From an uncultured Prevotella sp. (lineage in GTDB: Bacteria; Bacteroidota; Bacteroidia; Bacteroidales; Bacteroidaceae): 64,000 bases of DNA. Made by a program: the position numbers and the translations under genes. A model generated the notes under the pieces. The model searched no databases and was not told where the DNA came from. It worked only from the letters and a program-made list of their open reading frames with translations. The stretch covers positions 32,171 to 96,170 of the forward strand of contig CAMHLV010000004.1 in assembly GCA_946186115.1 (NCBI GenBank), given 5' to 3'. Positions 17,469 to 27,519 of the stretch are shown piece by piece. Position 1 is the first letter of the stretch; each line of letters opens with the position of its first letter.

Positions 17469-20400
17469 TCACTTAATCACGACCTTTTTGCCGTTGATGA
17501 TGTAGAGACCCTTCTTCGGGTTCTGCACGCGCTGGCCGCCCAGGTTGTAAGCCTTGTCGTCGTTCAGCTCGTCAGCACCGATGACAGTCGTGATACCAGT
17601 AGCGTCGTCGTAGAAACTCAGGCGTGCACCATTTGCACCGTCAGGCAGCTCGAAGTAAGCGCGGAAGCCCTTGATAGAAGCAGTCTCCGTTCCCTTGGCA
17701 ATCCTTGCCTCGCTGGTCACACCCCACTTGCCTTCCATAGAGCCTGCTCCCATCGGAGTGTAAGTTCCCTGGAAGGTCGCATCGCCGTCGGTTACCTTTA
17801 TGTTTTCTGTACCTACATATGAAGAATAGATAACAGGGCTTTCCCATGTGAATACCTTCTCAGCGATAGCAGCTGGAACATAAATAATATAAGGTGTCGC
17901 AGGATTGAGCGTTTCTCCTGTAACAGTGCTGAATTTTAGAGCACCGTCAGCATAGCCAGTGAAGCTGTAGAACTTGGCACCCTCGCCGAATTCGCTCTTG
18001 GCAACAGCCAGTGGAGCCACGAAGGTGTTCCACCCTGCAACGAAGCTGCGGGTCAGAGTGACAACGTCGTAGACAGCGCTGTAGCCCGTCTCAATTGTAG
18101 GCTCGCTGGTATCTGTCATATCGAGGCGAACGAGCTCAGCCACATAGCGGGTTACAACATCAGTCTTCAGCGTACCACCAGCATACTCTACCTCGATGTG
18201 CATCTCTGCACCCTCTGTAGCGGCAACGGTCGGAGTCGCAGTTATGTTAATAACCTTGCTTTCGTTGGCAGCAAATGAGGTAGCCTCAGAAGTACCAATG
18301 ACCTCATCGCCCATGTACAACTTGGCAATGACATTCTCTTCAGCCACGCCACGGCTTTCCTTCACGGTAACGGTGGCAGTGAAACTCTTGGTGGCCTTCA
18401 TGGTAGGACTGTAGGAACCTGAAGTAGGAATGTTGCTTGCTGTAATGGCCATGATATGGTCAGGCAGAGCCAGTTTAAAGCCCTCGAAGTTGTCAAGGTA
18501 AGTGTAATTGCCCGTAAAACGCAGATAATAGAGACCATCGGCAGGTGCTATGAACTCCTTTGTGCCTGCATCGGTATAGGTCACAATTTCACTCCATGTT
18601 TCCTGATCGTCGGTGGAGTATTGCATCTTGATACTGTAGTACTCGCTCTCAGCACCAATGACATCAAACTTGAGTTTTTGGCCTTCAGTTGCCTGCAGGC
18701 GCGGAGTGGTCAGTGTAGCAGTAGTGTTATTGCCCGGGCCGATAACCTTTGTGCCATTGCCACCGTAGTAAGGCGAACTTACTGTCCATCCGGTTGTTGT
18801 CCAGAATGCCGGCATGCCGTTTTCGAAGTCCTCCTCCCAGATGTTCGGATCCTTCGTTGTGGCAGAGGCATTGATGACGATGTCTGCCAGACCGGCATTG
18901 GTGGGATGGATGGTGATGGCTGAAGCCTTCTCTCCGTAGTTTTCGTCAAATACGAGGCTGAGGTCGAAGTCAAGCGTCTCGTCCTTGCCTAATGAGAACT
19001 CGCTCTCGGAAACGGTGAAGTGATCAGTAACTGAAGAGGTGATAGTACCTGTCAGCGTACCGGTACCCGTGTTCTTGATGGTGTAGGTGTGCTTGAGAGC
19101 CTCCTTCACCTTCGTGCCGAAGTTGTCCTCGTAGCCTGTGGTAATGTTAGCACCAGCAAGTGTCACGCCAAGAGCAGGAGCATCCTGGTTATAGGTGTAT
19201 CCGTTGATGATACTAATAGCCACATAGTCGCCAGTGAACTTCAGTTTGTAGTTGCCTGCAGCGATGTTGTCAACAGTCAGTACTACATAGTCAGTGGTGT
19301 TTTGGCGCAACTCAGTTGTGAAGGTCTTGACGGCATCGCTCCATGTAGCACCATTGTCAGTAGAGGTCTTAACATCAAGTTGAGCTCGTGCAGTAGCTGT
19401 TCCACGGGCATAGATAACCAGTTTCTCGCCCTCTGCAACAGTAATGGCAGGAGTGGTCAGTGTTGCTCCATAGCCATTGTAATAGGCTTCGTTGTTGCTG
19501 ATGTTGAAGCTGCTCTTTGTCCATCCGTCGGGTAACTCGTTATTGGCAAAATCTACGTAAATCTTGCTGTTGTCTGCAACATAACCCGTTACAGGAATAG
19601 TGAACTCAGTCTGGCCAATGGCCTGGAATGCCAGTTTGACATCACCACTCTTGGCACCAGGAGTCTCGGTGTTCATCTTAACGGTAAATGTCTCAGACTC
19701 GCCAGCGGCAACGTATGTTCCCTTTCTTGTGGGAGCATCACCCCATGAGCCTGCCCAATATTTATTTCCATCGTACAGGTCGCCATTAAGATAGTAGCCT
19801 TCTACGTTGAAGTTGTTTATATCAGGAGTTTGTTCTGAACCGCCATTGTTAATAACAATACCTGTAGCTCCTTCTGGAACAACAAATGCAAATTGTGGTT
19901 CGTTCATGTCGTTTGTTCCAACGTAAGTTGCTGGTACACCAGGCCAAACGGTGAGGTTTCCATTGTTTCCCCATGCGTGTACATAAACCGAAGTCCAACC
20001 CTTCGTGCTGGTGAACAACAGGGCGTTGTCGCTTTCTACTGTAAAGCCTTCAGGAATGGTATAGATGACGTTCATGCCATTATTTCCATCATTGGTGATG
20101 GTATATTCCTGCTCAGCAACATCGTTCTGCTCAACAAATCCGAAGTCCTGAGTAGTGTTGTTTGCATATTCAGCATCGCCTTTGAAAATAGCGAAGCGTG
20201 CGCCAGTGGGTAACGTTCCACCATAGACATTGTCGATAGAAACACCGCAAGCCACGAAGCGAATCTGCTTAGCAGTAGCGGGAATGGTCACTTGCTTCAG
20301 CTCAAAGTCATCAGAGAGATCAGTGGTATTGAAAGCACCCTCAGCAACGTCAGTCCATGTCTCGCCGTCTGCACTATACTGAACGAGCAGGTAGCTCTCG

Positions 20401-23400
20401 TAGGTATCAAACTGTCTATCTTTCTTCACCATGAACTTCACCTTCTCATTGTCAGTGAAGGTCATCTCTTCTGGTGAAACCAGTGCGCTCTTGTAGTTGT
20501 TCAAATAGCTTGCGGAGCTAGAAGTTTTATACTGAGCATAGCCATTAGTAAAGCTCCATGAACCTGCACTGCTGCCAATGCTCTTCGTTGTCCAGAAGTC
20601 GGGCAGGGCATTGCCTGCGAAGTCTTCGAACATCTTGGTGGGATCAAGCACGATACCGCTGACATTGATGGTCTGAGACTCAATGCTTGCAGCGCTAACG
20701 GTAATGGTGCCGGCGTAGTCACCAGGATTCTCGGTGTTAATGGTCACTGTGACAGTGATGTCTTCGCCACCAACAGCTATCGTAGCATCGCTAACTTCAG
20801 TAGTTGTGAACGCATCGCCTTCGCAACTGACGTTGATGTCCGTCATGTCGCTCTTACCCTTGTTCTTGATAGTAAAGGTCAGCTGCTTAGCCTCTTCGGT
20901 AGCATCGGGTGATACCATGCCAAAGTCAAGGGCATCGGTAGAAAGCACCATCTTAGGACCTAACTCCACAGGAGTGAAGAATACCGACATCTTCGGCAGG
21001 AAGGTCCTGTAATTATAATAACTTGAACCTGCAACAGCTGCATTATTGGTAGTGCTTACTCCGTACCAAGAAACGCTACTTGATGATCCCTTAGCAGTCT
21101 GAGCAAAGCCAACCAAAAGGTTACCACCTGTATATTCAAACTCTTTAGGTAACTCAATAGTCATTTGATAGTTGGAAACTGCTAGTGAACCAGAGTAAAC
21201 CTTGTCCATGCTGTCCCAGTCAACAAAGTCTGTGGTGGCAAATTCGCTTTCTGTGATGTTCTTCAGATAGACGTCGAAGGTGGCATTACCCCAACTCTTA
21301 CTGGATGCAGAACTATGGAAAATCAGCTTACTGATTTCGCTATTGCCAATAGCTCCAAGAGTCTCAGCGGGGATAATGAACTGGCTCTTGACATCAGTTC
21401 CATCGCAATCGTAGCCATAGATGGGAACGTAGCCATTGGTTTCAGTTCCATCGTTGACAAGCATGATGCCCGGCGTAAAGCTGATCTCCGTGCTCCATTC
21501 ACTCTTATCATCTTCGCTGTTCACGGCACGGACGCTGGCATAGTATGTAGTGCCAGTAGTTAGGCCTGTAATTGTGTAGGTCTTTTCGGTGACAGGAATC
21601 ACTGTGCTGTAATCTCCGCTTGTAGTGCTATAGCTTACCTCCCACTTGCTCTGTGTGGTAGCATCGGCCCAAGTCAAAGTGGCGCTTGTCTGGCTGAGGC
21701 TGCTAATGGCAAAGTCTGTGGGAACAATGCATGAGGGCTGTGTGGTGAAGCTGATCTTCTCGCTCCATACGCTGACATCGCTGTCCTTCTTCGAGCGTAC
21801 GCAAACATAATAAGTGGTCTTTGCAGAAAGGCCTGTCAGGGTGAAGGGATTGGTTGTGGCGTCAATAGGAGTAGCCGCATCGGCATCGAAATCGGCCGTT
21901 GTACCATAGGCAATCTGCCAAGCCTCTTCGTCGCTTCCGTTTATCCAACTCAGTTCCACGCTGTTTGCTGTAGCGTTGCTTGCAGCAAGCTCTGTGGGAA
22001 CAATGCAGGCAGGAGCTTCGTCGATGGTCACGTCATCAAGGTAGATGTAAGCATCGCCGCTTGAATAGTTAGATGTGCCCTTGAATACGATAACAACATT
22101 CTCAGAGAAGCCGGCAGGAAGGATGATTTCTTTCTTTTCCCAGCTTGACTGATTCGTCAGACCAGTAGCCAAAGCCGTTGTATAGGTTGCTCCACCATCA
22201 CTGGAGATATAAACTGAGAAGTCGCCAGCCTTTGGATTCTTATACCAGAAGGTCAACTGCATGGTCTTGCCTGAGGGGAAGTTCATGACAGGCGACTTCA
22301 GCATGTTGGTGTAGTTGGTCGGGTTGTAAAGAGACTCGAAGCGTACACATGCACCATCGTGACCAGTAGCATAGTAGTTCCACTTGTAAGCATCGTTGGT
22401 AGTTGTACCCTCGGCATTATTCCAGCAAAGAGGAATACCAGCTGTGATGCCATTGAAGTTCTCGGTGAAGGGGAACTCGGTGACAGCCACACAGTCGGTA
22501 GTGAAGCTTTCGGCATCTGTCCAAACACTTTGGTCGCTTGCACTGCAATAGGTGCGAACCTGTACTTGATAGCTTGTGGCAGGAGTGAGACCTGTCAAGG
22601 CGTGTGTCTTTGCACTGATAGTTCCTGATACCTCGGTCCAGTCGCTATCACTTGCTTTCTTGTAACGTACATTGAAATCGTCGGCATCGGAAGTCCAACT
22701 CAGCGTAGCACCACTGCTCGTGATGTTGGTAATGGTAAGGCCTGTTGGAACGATGCAAGAAGGAGCCTCCTGAACGGTAACATCGTCCAAATAGATGTAT
22801 GCATCGCCGCTACCATAGTTAGAAGTACCCTGGAATACAATGACCACATTCTCTGTAAAACCGTTAGGAAGAATGATTTCCTTCTTTGTCCAGGCAGATG
22901 CACCTGTCAGGCCAGTAGCCAGTTCTGTCGTATATGTAGCACCACCGTCATTGGAAATGTAAACCGAGAAGTCACCAGCAGTGGGGTTCTTGTACCAGAA
23001 CACAAGCTGCATGGCTTTTCCTGATGTAAAGTTCATGACAGGGGTCTTCAGCATATTAGTGTTACCACTATAGTTGTTGTAAGAGTTAAAACGAACGCAA
23101 GCACCATCATGGCCAGTGGCAAAGTAATTCCATTTATAAGATTCTGTGCTTGTAGTTCCTTCAGTATTATTCCAGCACATAGGTATGCCAGAGCTAATAC
23201 CATTGAAGTTTTCAGTATATGGGAATTCAGAAATGGCTCCACAGTCAGTAGTGAAACTAACGGCTTCCGTCCATTCACTTTGGTCTGATGAATCGCAGTA
23301 TGTGCGAACTCGAACTTGATAAGCTGTAGAAGCGGTAAGTCCCGTCAGGGTGTAGGGATTGGTGGTGACTGTACTGCTAACATCCGTCCATCCCTCATCT

Positions 23401-24062
23401 GTAGCCTTCTTGTATTGCACATTCCATTCTTCACCAGTCGAAGCCCAACTCAACGTTACAGAGTTACTCGTAATGTTAGATGTAGCTAAATTAGTAGGCT
23501 TGATGCAGGTAGGAGGAGCTGCAAAGCTAAAGTCATCAACATAAAGATAATACTTGTTGTTTGATGTATAATTTACTGCAATATACTTAGTGCCTGCAGG
23601 GAAATCATTTTCGTATTTTTTCCACGTTCCGCTATTTTCAGATATAACATCTCCCCAAGTAAAGTTATCGGCATCTGTGCCACTTGTAGAATAACCTACT
23701 CTGAAAGATTCAGTATAATAGCTTCCGCTATTATGGCTTTTATAATAGAATGATAGAGAACCGCCTGAAGGTGCGTTCAATTCCGGGGAAATGAGTAATT
23801 GGTTAGCAGTTCCTCCGTCATAAGAGGAAAACTGGAAGCCATATGACCCAGTGTTTTTTACGCTGGAAGTTATAAGAAATTTAGATGAATTGTTATTACC
23901 AGGGTTTGCTGTTGTCCATCCATCCGTGGCGAGGTTGTTGTCCTCGAATCCATAACTATACGGCAATGACTTTTGTGCCCACGTCGGGCTTGCCCCGATC
24001 AATAGGGCAAAGAGCGTCAAGAGCAATAGTTTGCTCCTTCCTGAGATAGAATAATCTTTCAT
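17469..24062 (-). CDS. giant multidomain secreted adhesin (cleaved-adhesin, FnIII, starch-binding-like)
   Basis: 2197-residue secreted protein; start taken at MKDYSISG with a signal peptide ending SPTWAQ. Residues ~35-780 are three repeats of ~250 residues, each a cleaved-adhesin/MAM-like jelly roll (ENFNGI..GIPMCWNN, DAYIYLDDVT) plus a fibronectin III domain (CIVPTGL..., TGLTPATSYQVQVRTYC), followed by more FnIII domains. Middle parts hold choice-of-anchor modules (DFWTTKSIG, ELPDGWTKS, GMPAFWTTT). Residues ~1350-1445 (SVYVHAWGNNGNLTVWPG, VINNGG) resemble a CBM26-type starch-binding module. The C-terminus (YNLGGQRVQNPKKGLYIINGKKVVIK in outline) is the common Prevotella sorting-like tail. Likely surface exposed through type IX secretion; the ligand is inferred. 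Confidence 0.85.
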   Translation of the reverse strand: MKDYSISGRSKLLLLTLFALLIGASPTWAQKSLPYSYGFEDNNLATDGWTTANPGNNNSSKFLITSSVKNTGSYGFQFSSYDGGTANQLLISPELNAPSGGSLSFYYKSHNSGSYYTESFRVGYSTSGTDADNFTWGDVISENSGTWKKYENDFPAGTKYIAVNYTSNNKYYLYVDDFSFAAPPTCIKPTNLATSNITSNSVTLSWASTGEEWNVQYKKATDEGWTDVSSTVTTNPYTLTGLTASTAYQVRVRTYCDSSDQSEWTEAVSFTTDCGAISEFPYTENFNGISSGIPMCWNNTEGTTSTESYKWNYFATGHDGACVRFNSYNNYSGNTNMLKTPVMNFTSGKAMQLVFWYKNPTAGDFSVYISNDGGATYTTELATGLTGASAWTKKEIILPNGFTENVVIVFQGTSNYGSGDAYIYLDDVTVQEAPSCIVPTGLTITNITSSGATLSWTSDADDFNVRYKKASDSDWTEVSGTISAKTHALTGLTPATSYQVQVRTYCSASDQSVWTDAESFTTDCVAVTEFPFTENFNGITAGIPLCWNNAEGTTTNDAYKWNYYATGHDGACVRFESLYNPTNYTNMLKSPVMNFPSGKTMQLTFWYKNPKAGDFSVYISSDGGATYTTALATGLTNQSSWEKKEIILPAGFSENVVIVFKGTSNYSSGDAYIYLDDVTIDEAPACIVPTELAASNATANSVELSWINGSDEEAWQIAYGTTADFDADAATPIDATTNPFTLTGLSAKTTYYVCVRSKKDSDVSVWSEKISFTTQPSCIVPTDFAISSLSQTSATLTWADATTQSKWEVSYSTTSGDYSTVIPVTEKTYTITGLTTGTTYYASVRAVNSEDDKSEWSTEISFTPGIMLVNDGTETNGYVPIYGYDCDGTDVKSQFIIPAETLGAIGNSEISKLIFHSSASSKSWGNATFDVYLKNITESEFATTDFVDWDSMDKVYSGSLAVSNYQMTIELPKEFEYTGGNLLVGFAQTAKGSSSSVSWYGVSTTNNAAVAGSSYYNYRTFLPKMSVFFTPVELGPKMVLSTDALDFGMVSPDATEEAKQLTFTIKNKGKSDMTDINVSCEGDAFTTTEVSDATIAVGGEDITVTVTINTENPGDYAGTITVSAASIESQTINVSGIVLDPTKMFEDFAGNALPDFWTTKSIGSSAGSWSFTNGYAQYKTSSSASYLNNYKSALVSPEEMTFTDNEKVKFMVKKDRQFDTYESYLLVQYSADGETWTDVAEGAFNTTDLSDDFELKQVTIPATAKQIRFVACGVSIDNVYGGTLPTGARFAIFKGDAEYANNTTQDFGFVEQNDVAEQEYTITNDGNNGMNVIYTIPEGFTVESDNALLFTSTKGWTSVYVHAWGNNGNLTVWPGVPATYVGTNDMNEPQFAFVVPEGATGIVINNGGSEQTPDINNFNVEGYYLNGDLYDGNKYWAGSWGDAPTRKGTYVAAGESETFTVKMNTETPGAKSGDVKLAFQAIGQTEFTIPVTGYVADNSKIYVDFANNELPDGWTKSSFNISNNEAYYNGYGATLTTPAITVAEGEKLVIYARGTATARAQLDVKTSTDNGATWSDAVKTFTTELRQNTTDYVVLTVDNIAAGNYKLKFTGDYVAISIINGYTYNQDAPALGVTLAGANITTGYEDNFGTKVKEALKHTYTIKNTGTGTLTGTITSSVTDHFTVSESEFSLGKDETLDFDLSLVFDENYGEKASAITIHPTNAGLADIVINASATTKDPNIWEEDFENGMPAFWTTTGWTVSSPYYGGNGTKVIGPGNNTTATLTTPRLQATEGQKLKFDVIGAESEYYSIKMQYSTDDQETWSEIVTYTDAGTKEFIAPADGLYYLRFTGNYTYLDNFEGFKLALPDHIMAITASNIPTSGSYSPTMKATKSFTATVTVKESRGVAEENVIAKLYMGDEVIGTSEATSFAANESKVINITATPTVAATEGAEMHIEVEYAGGTLKTDVVTRYVAELVRLDMTDTSEPTIETGYSAVYDVVTLTRSFVAGWNTFVAPLAVAKSEFGEGAKFYSFTGYADGALKFSTVTGETLNPATPYIIYVPAAIAEKVFTWESPVIYSSYVGTENIKVTDGDATFQGTYTPMGAGSMEGKWGVTSEARIAKGTETASIKGFRAYFELPDGANGARLSFYDDATGITTVIGADELNDDKAYNLGGQRVQNPKKGLYIINGKKVVIK

Positions 24063-24092
24063 AAGCATTTTGTTTTAGTTATTTTTATTTTG

Positions 24093-26423
24093 TTATTTGA
24101 ATACTTTTCTGACCTGTCCGTTCTTGCGCTCTAGGATAATGCCATGGGGCTGACGCATGGCGTCGAGGCGACGGCCCTGCAGGTCGTAGTACTGGTTGGC
24201 GGCTGACGACTCTTGGTCGGCTGTCGTCGGGAGGGCTATCGATGTGGCTGAGCCACGCAGCTGGCGCACCACAAGGTCGAGCGTCTGGATGCTGTCGGTG
24301 ACGCTGATGACAGCCTCGCGCTCGTCCATGCCGTCGGGCAGCGCATCGTATTCTACGGTGACGTTATCGACGGTGTATTCGCCAGGAGTGCCTAAGATGC
24401 GGCACCAGTCGGCATTGCTGCCTAAGTATTTATAGATGCCCAGGTTGGCAAAGACAGGGATGTCAGTGGTGCCGGCCTGCGGGCCAACCTCTGTGACATC
24501 GCTGCCCATGGTGACGGCACCTTGGTCGCTGACCTGAGCAGGAATGAGCACCGAGTGGCTGAAATAGGGGAATACTGAAAGGGAGGTCTGACCGCCGGGA
24601 GCTGCCTGGAAATAGCCTGTGAAGGGCCGCCACGTGCCCTTGTTCAGCATAAAGGCTGTGTTGCCGTAGTCGCGCATGGGAGCCATGCCAATGGCACACT
24701 CCAGCTGGTCGTTCTTCTCGGGAATGCCGTCAATGACGAGGAATACTTCCTGGTCGATAATCATGCGACGGCCTAATTCTATGGTGACCATGCCATTGTT
24801 GTTGTTCATGGCATAGTTCAGTTCGCTGAGGGTCCAGCTGTCAAGCATCTCAATGGGCTTGCCGGGCAGACCGTTCTCACTGGTGTAAAGGTAGAAGCCG
24901 ACGGAGGCTATCTGGTCGGTAAGCTCTTCGGCAGAGGCCTTGGTGAAACCTACGTACATAGCTTCAAGCACTACCGGCACTGAGGGCTTGGAGATGCGCT
25001 CAGCCCAGGCCGTGATGCCCATCTTGTTGGCACCAGGCAGGGTGAGGGCGCCGTCCACGAAGTTGGTCTGATAACCGTCTTTGGGCTGGAAATTGGAGAC
25101 AAAGCCCTCAAACTGCACCTGTACGGAATCATCAACGTAGGTATAGCCCTCAGCGTTCTGTGCCGTATGCAGCACATAACACTTGTCGAGGGTGTTGTGA
25201 TGGTAGGTCACGTCCTGAGTGGTGTAAATATCATTGGGAACAAAGATTCCCTCGGCCTTGGCCAGGTCGTATGGTGTGTACATTGCCCATGTGAAATCGG
25301 TGGGGAAACCCTCTGAGGCATCTTTGTACTCCACGGGAGCCAGCGGAGCTATCATCCTCATGCGTGGCTGCTGCATGGTGCGGAAGTTTGCAGGGAATTG
25401 AATACCGGCCACAGGTGCTTGCACCTCTACGCTGACGAAGGCAGTCTTGGTAACCTCGTCGCTGCCCTCGGCATCGGTGACGCGAAGTGTGACATCGTAA
25501 GTGCCTCCGGCAGTATAATAAACGGTGGGTGACTGCTCGGTGGATGTTGCTGGAGTACCACCGGGGAACGACCATTGCCAACCAGTCGGGGTGCCTCCTG
25601 TGCTCAAATCTACAAACTGGATGATGTCGCCAGCCTTGACATTGATCTGGTCAACAGACTGCACGCCTGTCACCGACATGCCATCGACATAGAAATCGCC
25701 CATGTATCCACCAGTGTTGAAGGTGTCGTTGGTGCCTGGCCCCCAGTAAAGACGTATCTTTACCTGCTTGCCTACAAAGGCTGTCAGGTCTGCATTGATA
25801 GCTATCCAACGGGCTGAGCCCTCAGTCACTTCCTTGCTGTTCCATACCTCCGTCAGCGTCTCAAAGTTGTCGGCTGAAACCTGGATGGCCAGCGTCACAT
25901 ATTCGTTCCAAGTAGGTGTCATGCGTACGTAGGCATGCAGCTGACCGTTTGCTGGAACATTGATGGTGGAACTGGTAGCCGACGCCTTGGTGCGCTTATA
26001 AACCTGATAAGGTCCGTCAATATGTAAGGAGTAGACATCGTTCTCGTCGATGGTGTTGAAGTCCTTCTTCTCTTTAGTGAAAGTGACGACATTGCCTTCG
26101 CCCTGGTCAATAGTCCATCCTGAGAGTATCAGGTTGCCCTTGGCATCGCGCTCGTCACTATCAAAATTCTCGCTCCATATTGTCAGGCTCGAAGTTGCTC
26201 CCTGTATGCTGAAATCAGCTGTCAAACCATTGGCTGCCGTACGGCGAATGGTCTTGGGGAGGTTCAAGTGGCCCGGTGTAGCCTTGTATGGCATAGCGGC
26301 AGGCTTGCCAACTTGCATATTGCGCTTTGTTTGAGTAACTTTGACAACGTCACCTGCCGTGGCACTCAGCACAAATAATGCTGAAAGAATAAGTGTTATA
26401 CACTTTGTTTGCAATCTTTTCAT
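24093..26423 (-). CDS. secreted PKD-domain / cleaved-adhesin protein
   Basis: 776-residue secreted protein. Start set at MKRLQTKCITLIL, whose signal peptide ends ATAG; the frame extends 16 codons further but into the 5' leader. Residues ~65-245 are a choice-of-anchor J/cleaved-adhesin jelly roll (ILSGWTIDQGEGN, MGDFYVDGMSV). Residues ~250-330 are a PKD domain (GDIIQFVDLSTGGTPTGWQW, GTYDVTLRVTDAEG). The rest is unassigned and beta-rich. The tail YYDLQGRRLDAMRQPHGI...GQVRKVF is a sorting-like C-terminus. 30 bases upstream of the giant adhesin gene and co-directional. Function in adhesion is inferred from domains. Confidence 0.8.
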   Translation of the reverse strand: MKRLQTKCITLILSALFVLSATAGDVVKVTQTKRNMQVGKPAAMPYKATPGHLNLPKTIRRTAANGLTADFSIQGATSSLTIWSENFDSDERDAKGNLILSGWTIDQGEGNVVTFTKEKKDFNTIDENDVYSLHIDGPYQVYKRTKASATSSTINVPANGQLHAYVRMTPTWNEYVTLAIQVSADNFETLTEVWNSKEVTEGSARWIAINADLTAFVGKQVKIRLYWGPGTNDTFNTGGYMGDFYVDGMSVTGVQSVDQINVKAGDIIQFVDLSTGGTPTGWQWSFPGGTPATSTEQSPTVYYTAGGTYDVTLRVTDAEGSDEVTKTAFVSVEVQAPVAGIQFPANFRTMQQPRMRMIAPLAPVEYKDASEGFPTDFTWAMYTPYDLAKAEGIFVPNDIYTTQDVTYHHNTLDKCYVLHTAQNAEGYTYVDDSVQVQFEGFVSNFQPKDGYQTNFVDGALTLPGANKMGITAWAERISKPSVPVVLEAMYVGFTKASAEELTDQIASVGFYLYTSENGLPGKPIEMLDSWTLSELNYAMNNNNGMVTIELGRRMIIDQEVFLVIDGIPEKNDQLECAIGMAPMRDYGNTAFMLNKGTWRPFTGYFQAAPGGQTSLSVFPYFSHSVLIPAQVSDQGAVTMGSDVTEVGPQAGTTDIPVFANLGIYKYLGSNADWCRILGTPGEYTVDNVTVEYDALPDGMDEREAVISVTDSIQTLDLVVRQLRGSATSIALPTTADQESSAANQYYDLQGRRLDAMRQPHGIILERKNGQVRKVFK

Positions 26424-26479
26424 TTTGATGTTAGTATAGAATCTTATATATTTTTGTGTTATAATGCGCACAATGAATG

Positions 26480-26487
26480 CAAAGTTA
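26480..26487 (-). promoter_or_regulatory. -7 promoter element of the adhesin operon
   Basis: TAACTTTG on the minus strand, 57 bases before the start at 26423; fits the Bacteroidota -7 consensus. Confidence 0.6.
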
Positions 26488-26638
26488 CGAAAAATAACAA
26501 AAAAGGCGCATAATCGGTTTGTGAAGATGTTCAGATTTATAAATTTGTACTATTTATGGCGATTTTTGCATGTTTTGGGCATTTTTATACTGTTCTGCAG
26601 ATGTATTTTTAGTTCTTTGTAACTAATGGGATTACCCT

Positions 26639-26719
26639 ATGGCACGCCCATTTTTAGAAATAGAATGGTGGAGTCATCGAGCAACGAGCTGGATGACGCA
26701 GGGCGCAGTAGTGAGTTAA
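26639..26719 (+). CDS. possible 26-residue peptide
   Basis: ATG frame of 26 codons (begins MARPFLEIEWWSHRATSWM, ends GAVVS). It has an unusual Trp-rich composition and I have an impression of similar short frames in other Bacteroidales, which cannot be verified here. It may equally be chance or a remnant. Confidence 0.2.
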   Translation: MARPFLEIEWWSHRATSWMTQGAVVS

Positions 26720-26767
26720 AGAAATATAAATTCTGAAGTGGTAGGTTGGAAATAGCAGAAAAAGCAA

Positions 26768-26775
26768 TACCTTTG
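26768..26775 (+). promoter_or_regulatory. -7 promoter element of tRNA-Ser
   Basis: TACCTTTG 38 bases before the mature tRNA 5' end. Confidence 0.7.
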
Positions 26776-26813
26776 CATCCGGTTTTTAGGAAACCGTCTT
26801 TGAAATCTATTAA

Positions 26814-26901
26814 GGAGAGGTGCTCGAGTGGTTGAAGAGGCACGCCTGGAAAGCGTGTAACCGGCAAAACTGGTTCGCAGGTTCGAATCCTGTTCTCTCC
26901 G
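26814..26901 (+). tRNA. tRNA-Ser (anticodon GGA)
   Basis: 88-nt class II tRNA. Acceptor arm GGAGAGG pairs with TCTCTCC plus discriminator G at 26901; anticodon loop CTGGAAA gives GGA (serine UCC/UCU); a long variable arm (TAACCGGCAAAACTGG) and T-loop GGTTCGAATCC follow. CCA is not encoded. Its 3' end is the attachment site of the 10.2-kb element, and the tRNA stays intact after integration. Confidence 0.96.
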
Positions 26902-26903
26902 CA
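26887..26903 (+). repeat. attL, 17-bp direct repeat (tRNA 3' end)
   Basis: ATCCTGTTCTCTCCGCA; identical to 37106-37122. Differs immediately outside on both sides, so 17 bp is the full identical stretch. Confidence 0.93.
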
Positions 26904-26913
26904 AAAATGACTT

Positions 26914-26941
26914 AAAGGGAATCAATCAGGTTCCCTTTTTT
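26914..26941 (+). terminator. terminator just inside the left end of the element
   Basis: AAAGGGAA (26914-26921) pairs with TTCCCTTT (26931-26938), 9-base loop, then a T run. Ends the tRNA-Ser transcript and insulates the integrase region from it. Confidence 0.82.
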
Positions 26942-27247
26942 CGTGCCTGATTGCCAACGTCTTACGTTTACAACACTCTGACAATGTGAATGTTAGGAGA
27001 TTTTAAACTCTCCAAATATCACTCAAGATGAGTAAAGAAAACGCAAGATGAGACATAAAAAACGTGTTATAAATTTGTTAGAGCATGGTATTCTGCATGG
27101 TAGAAAGCAAAATACCTCCTATCGTGTATGTTTTTGCCTTTTGGGTCGTGAAAATGTTAATATACGACTTTTTTTTTTGCAAGACCCCTTGTTCGAGGAA
27201 AAAACATTTCCTTTGCAGCAGATTTTTAATTTCAAAACGCGAAGGTT
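26942..27247. other. left-end non-coding region of the element
   Basis: About 300 bases, A/T-rich. Contains CAACACTCT at 26971-26979 and GAATGTTAG at 26988-26996, both of which recur near the right end (AGAGTGTTG, inverted, at 37054-37062; GAATGTTAG at 37047-37055) and could be integrase arm or excisionase sites. Also holds the first copy of the 26-bp motif (27142-27167). No convincing gene; a 67-codon frame at 27048 has no recognisable feature. Confidence 0.55.
27142..27167 (+). repeat. 26-bp element-internal repeat, copy 1
   Basis: Starts TGGGTCGTG and ends AATATACGA; identical to 32061-32086. Exactly 13 bases later both copies continue with CAAGA and a related CCCTT segment. It lies 80 bases upstream of the excisionase-like gene. 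Confidence 0.88.
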
Positions 27248-27514
27248 ATGAAGAAAGAAGAAATGGTTAGGCTGACAAATATGATTGCCGAAAGAACCGC
27301 AGACATTGTGATAGAACGTCTCAAAGGTTCCACTGCTACCAAGGTGGATGATGACGAGTACGTGGACAGCAAAGAAGCTGCCCGTATTTTGGATGTTACC
27401 CCCCGTTATCTCTGCTCAATGAAACACAAGTTCCCTCACAAGAAAGTTGGCAACTACAGTCAGGGCCGCGTTCTTTTCAAAAAGAGCGAACTGTTAGCTA
27501 ACTATATCAAGTAA
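27248..27514 (+). CDS. excisionase-like helix-turn-helix protein
   Basis: 88-residue DNA-binding protein. An N-terminal helix (MVRLTNMIAERTADIVIERL) is followed by an AlpA/excisionase-type winged HTH: YVDSKEAARILDVTPRYLC, then KFPHKKVGN and GRVLFKKSEL. It ends 5 bases before the integrase gene. By family and position it probably directs excision or regulates int; the role is inferred. Confidence 0.75.
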   Translation: MKKEEMVRLTNMIAERTADIVIERLKGSTATKVDDDEYVDSKEAARILDVTPRYLCSMKHKFPHKKVGNYSQGRVLFKKSELLANYIK

Positions 27515-27519
27515 GAAGA

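Larger units (their letters stand above)
26424..26813. other. 390-base gap upstream of tRNA-Ser
   Basis: A/T-rich. Holds the leader and promoter of the minus-strand adhesin operon (to 26487), then a tiny 26-codon open frame and the tRNA promoter. No further gene, repeat or strong hairpin was seen. Confidence 0.6.

Noticed and set aside
27048..27251. 67-codon frame at the element's left end
   Set aside because: It overlaps the shared 26-bp motif and a poly-T tract and ends inside the excisionase-like gene; more likely control DNA.
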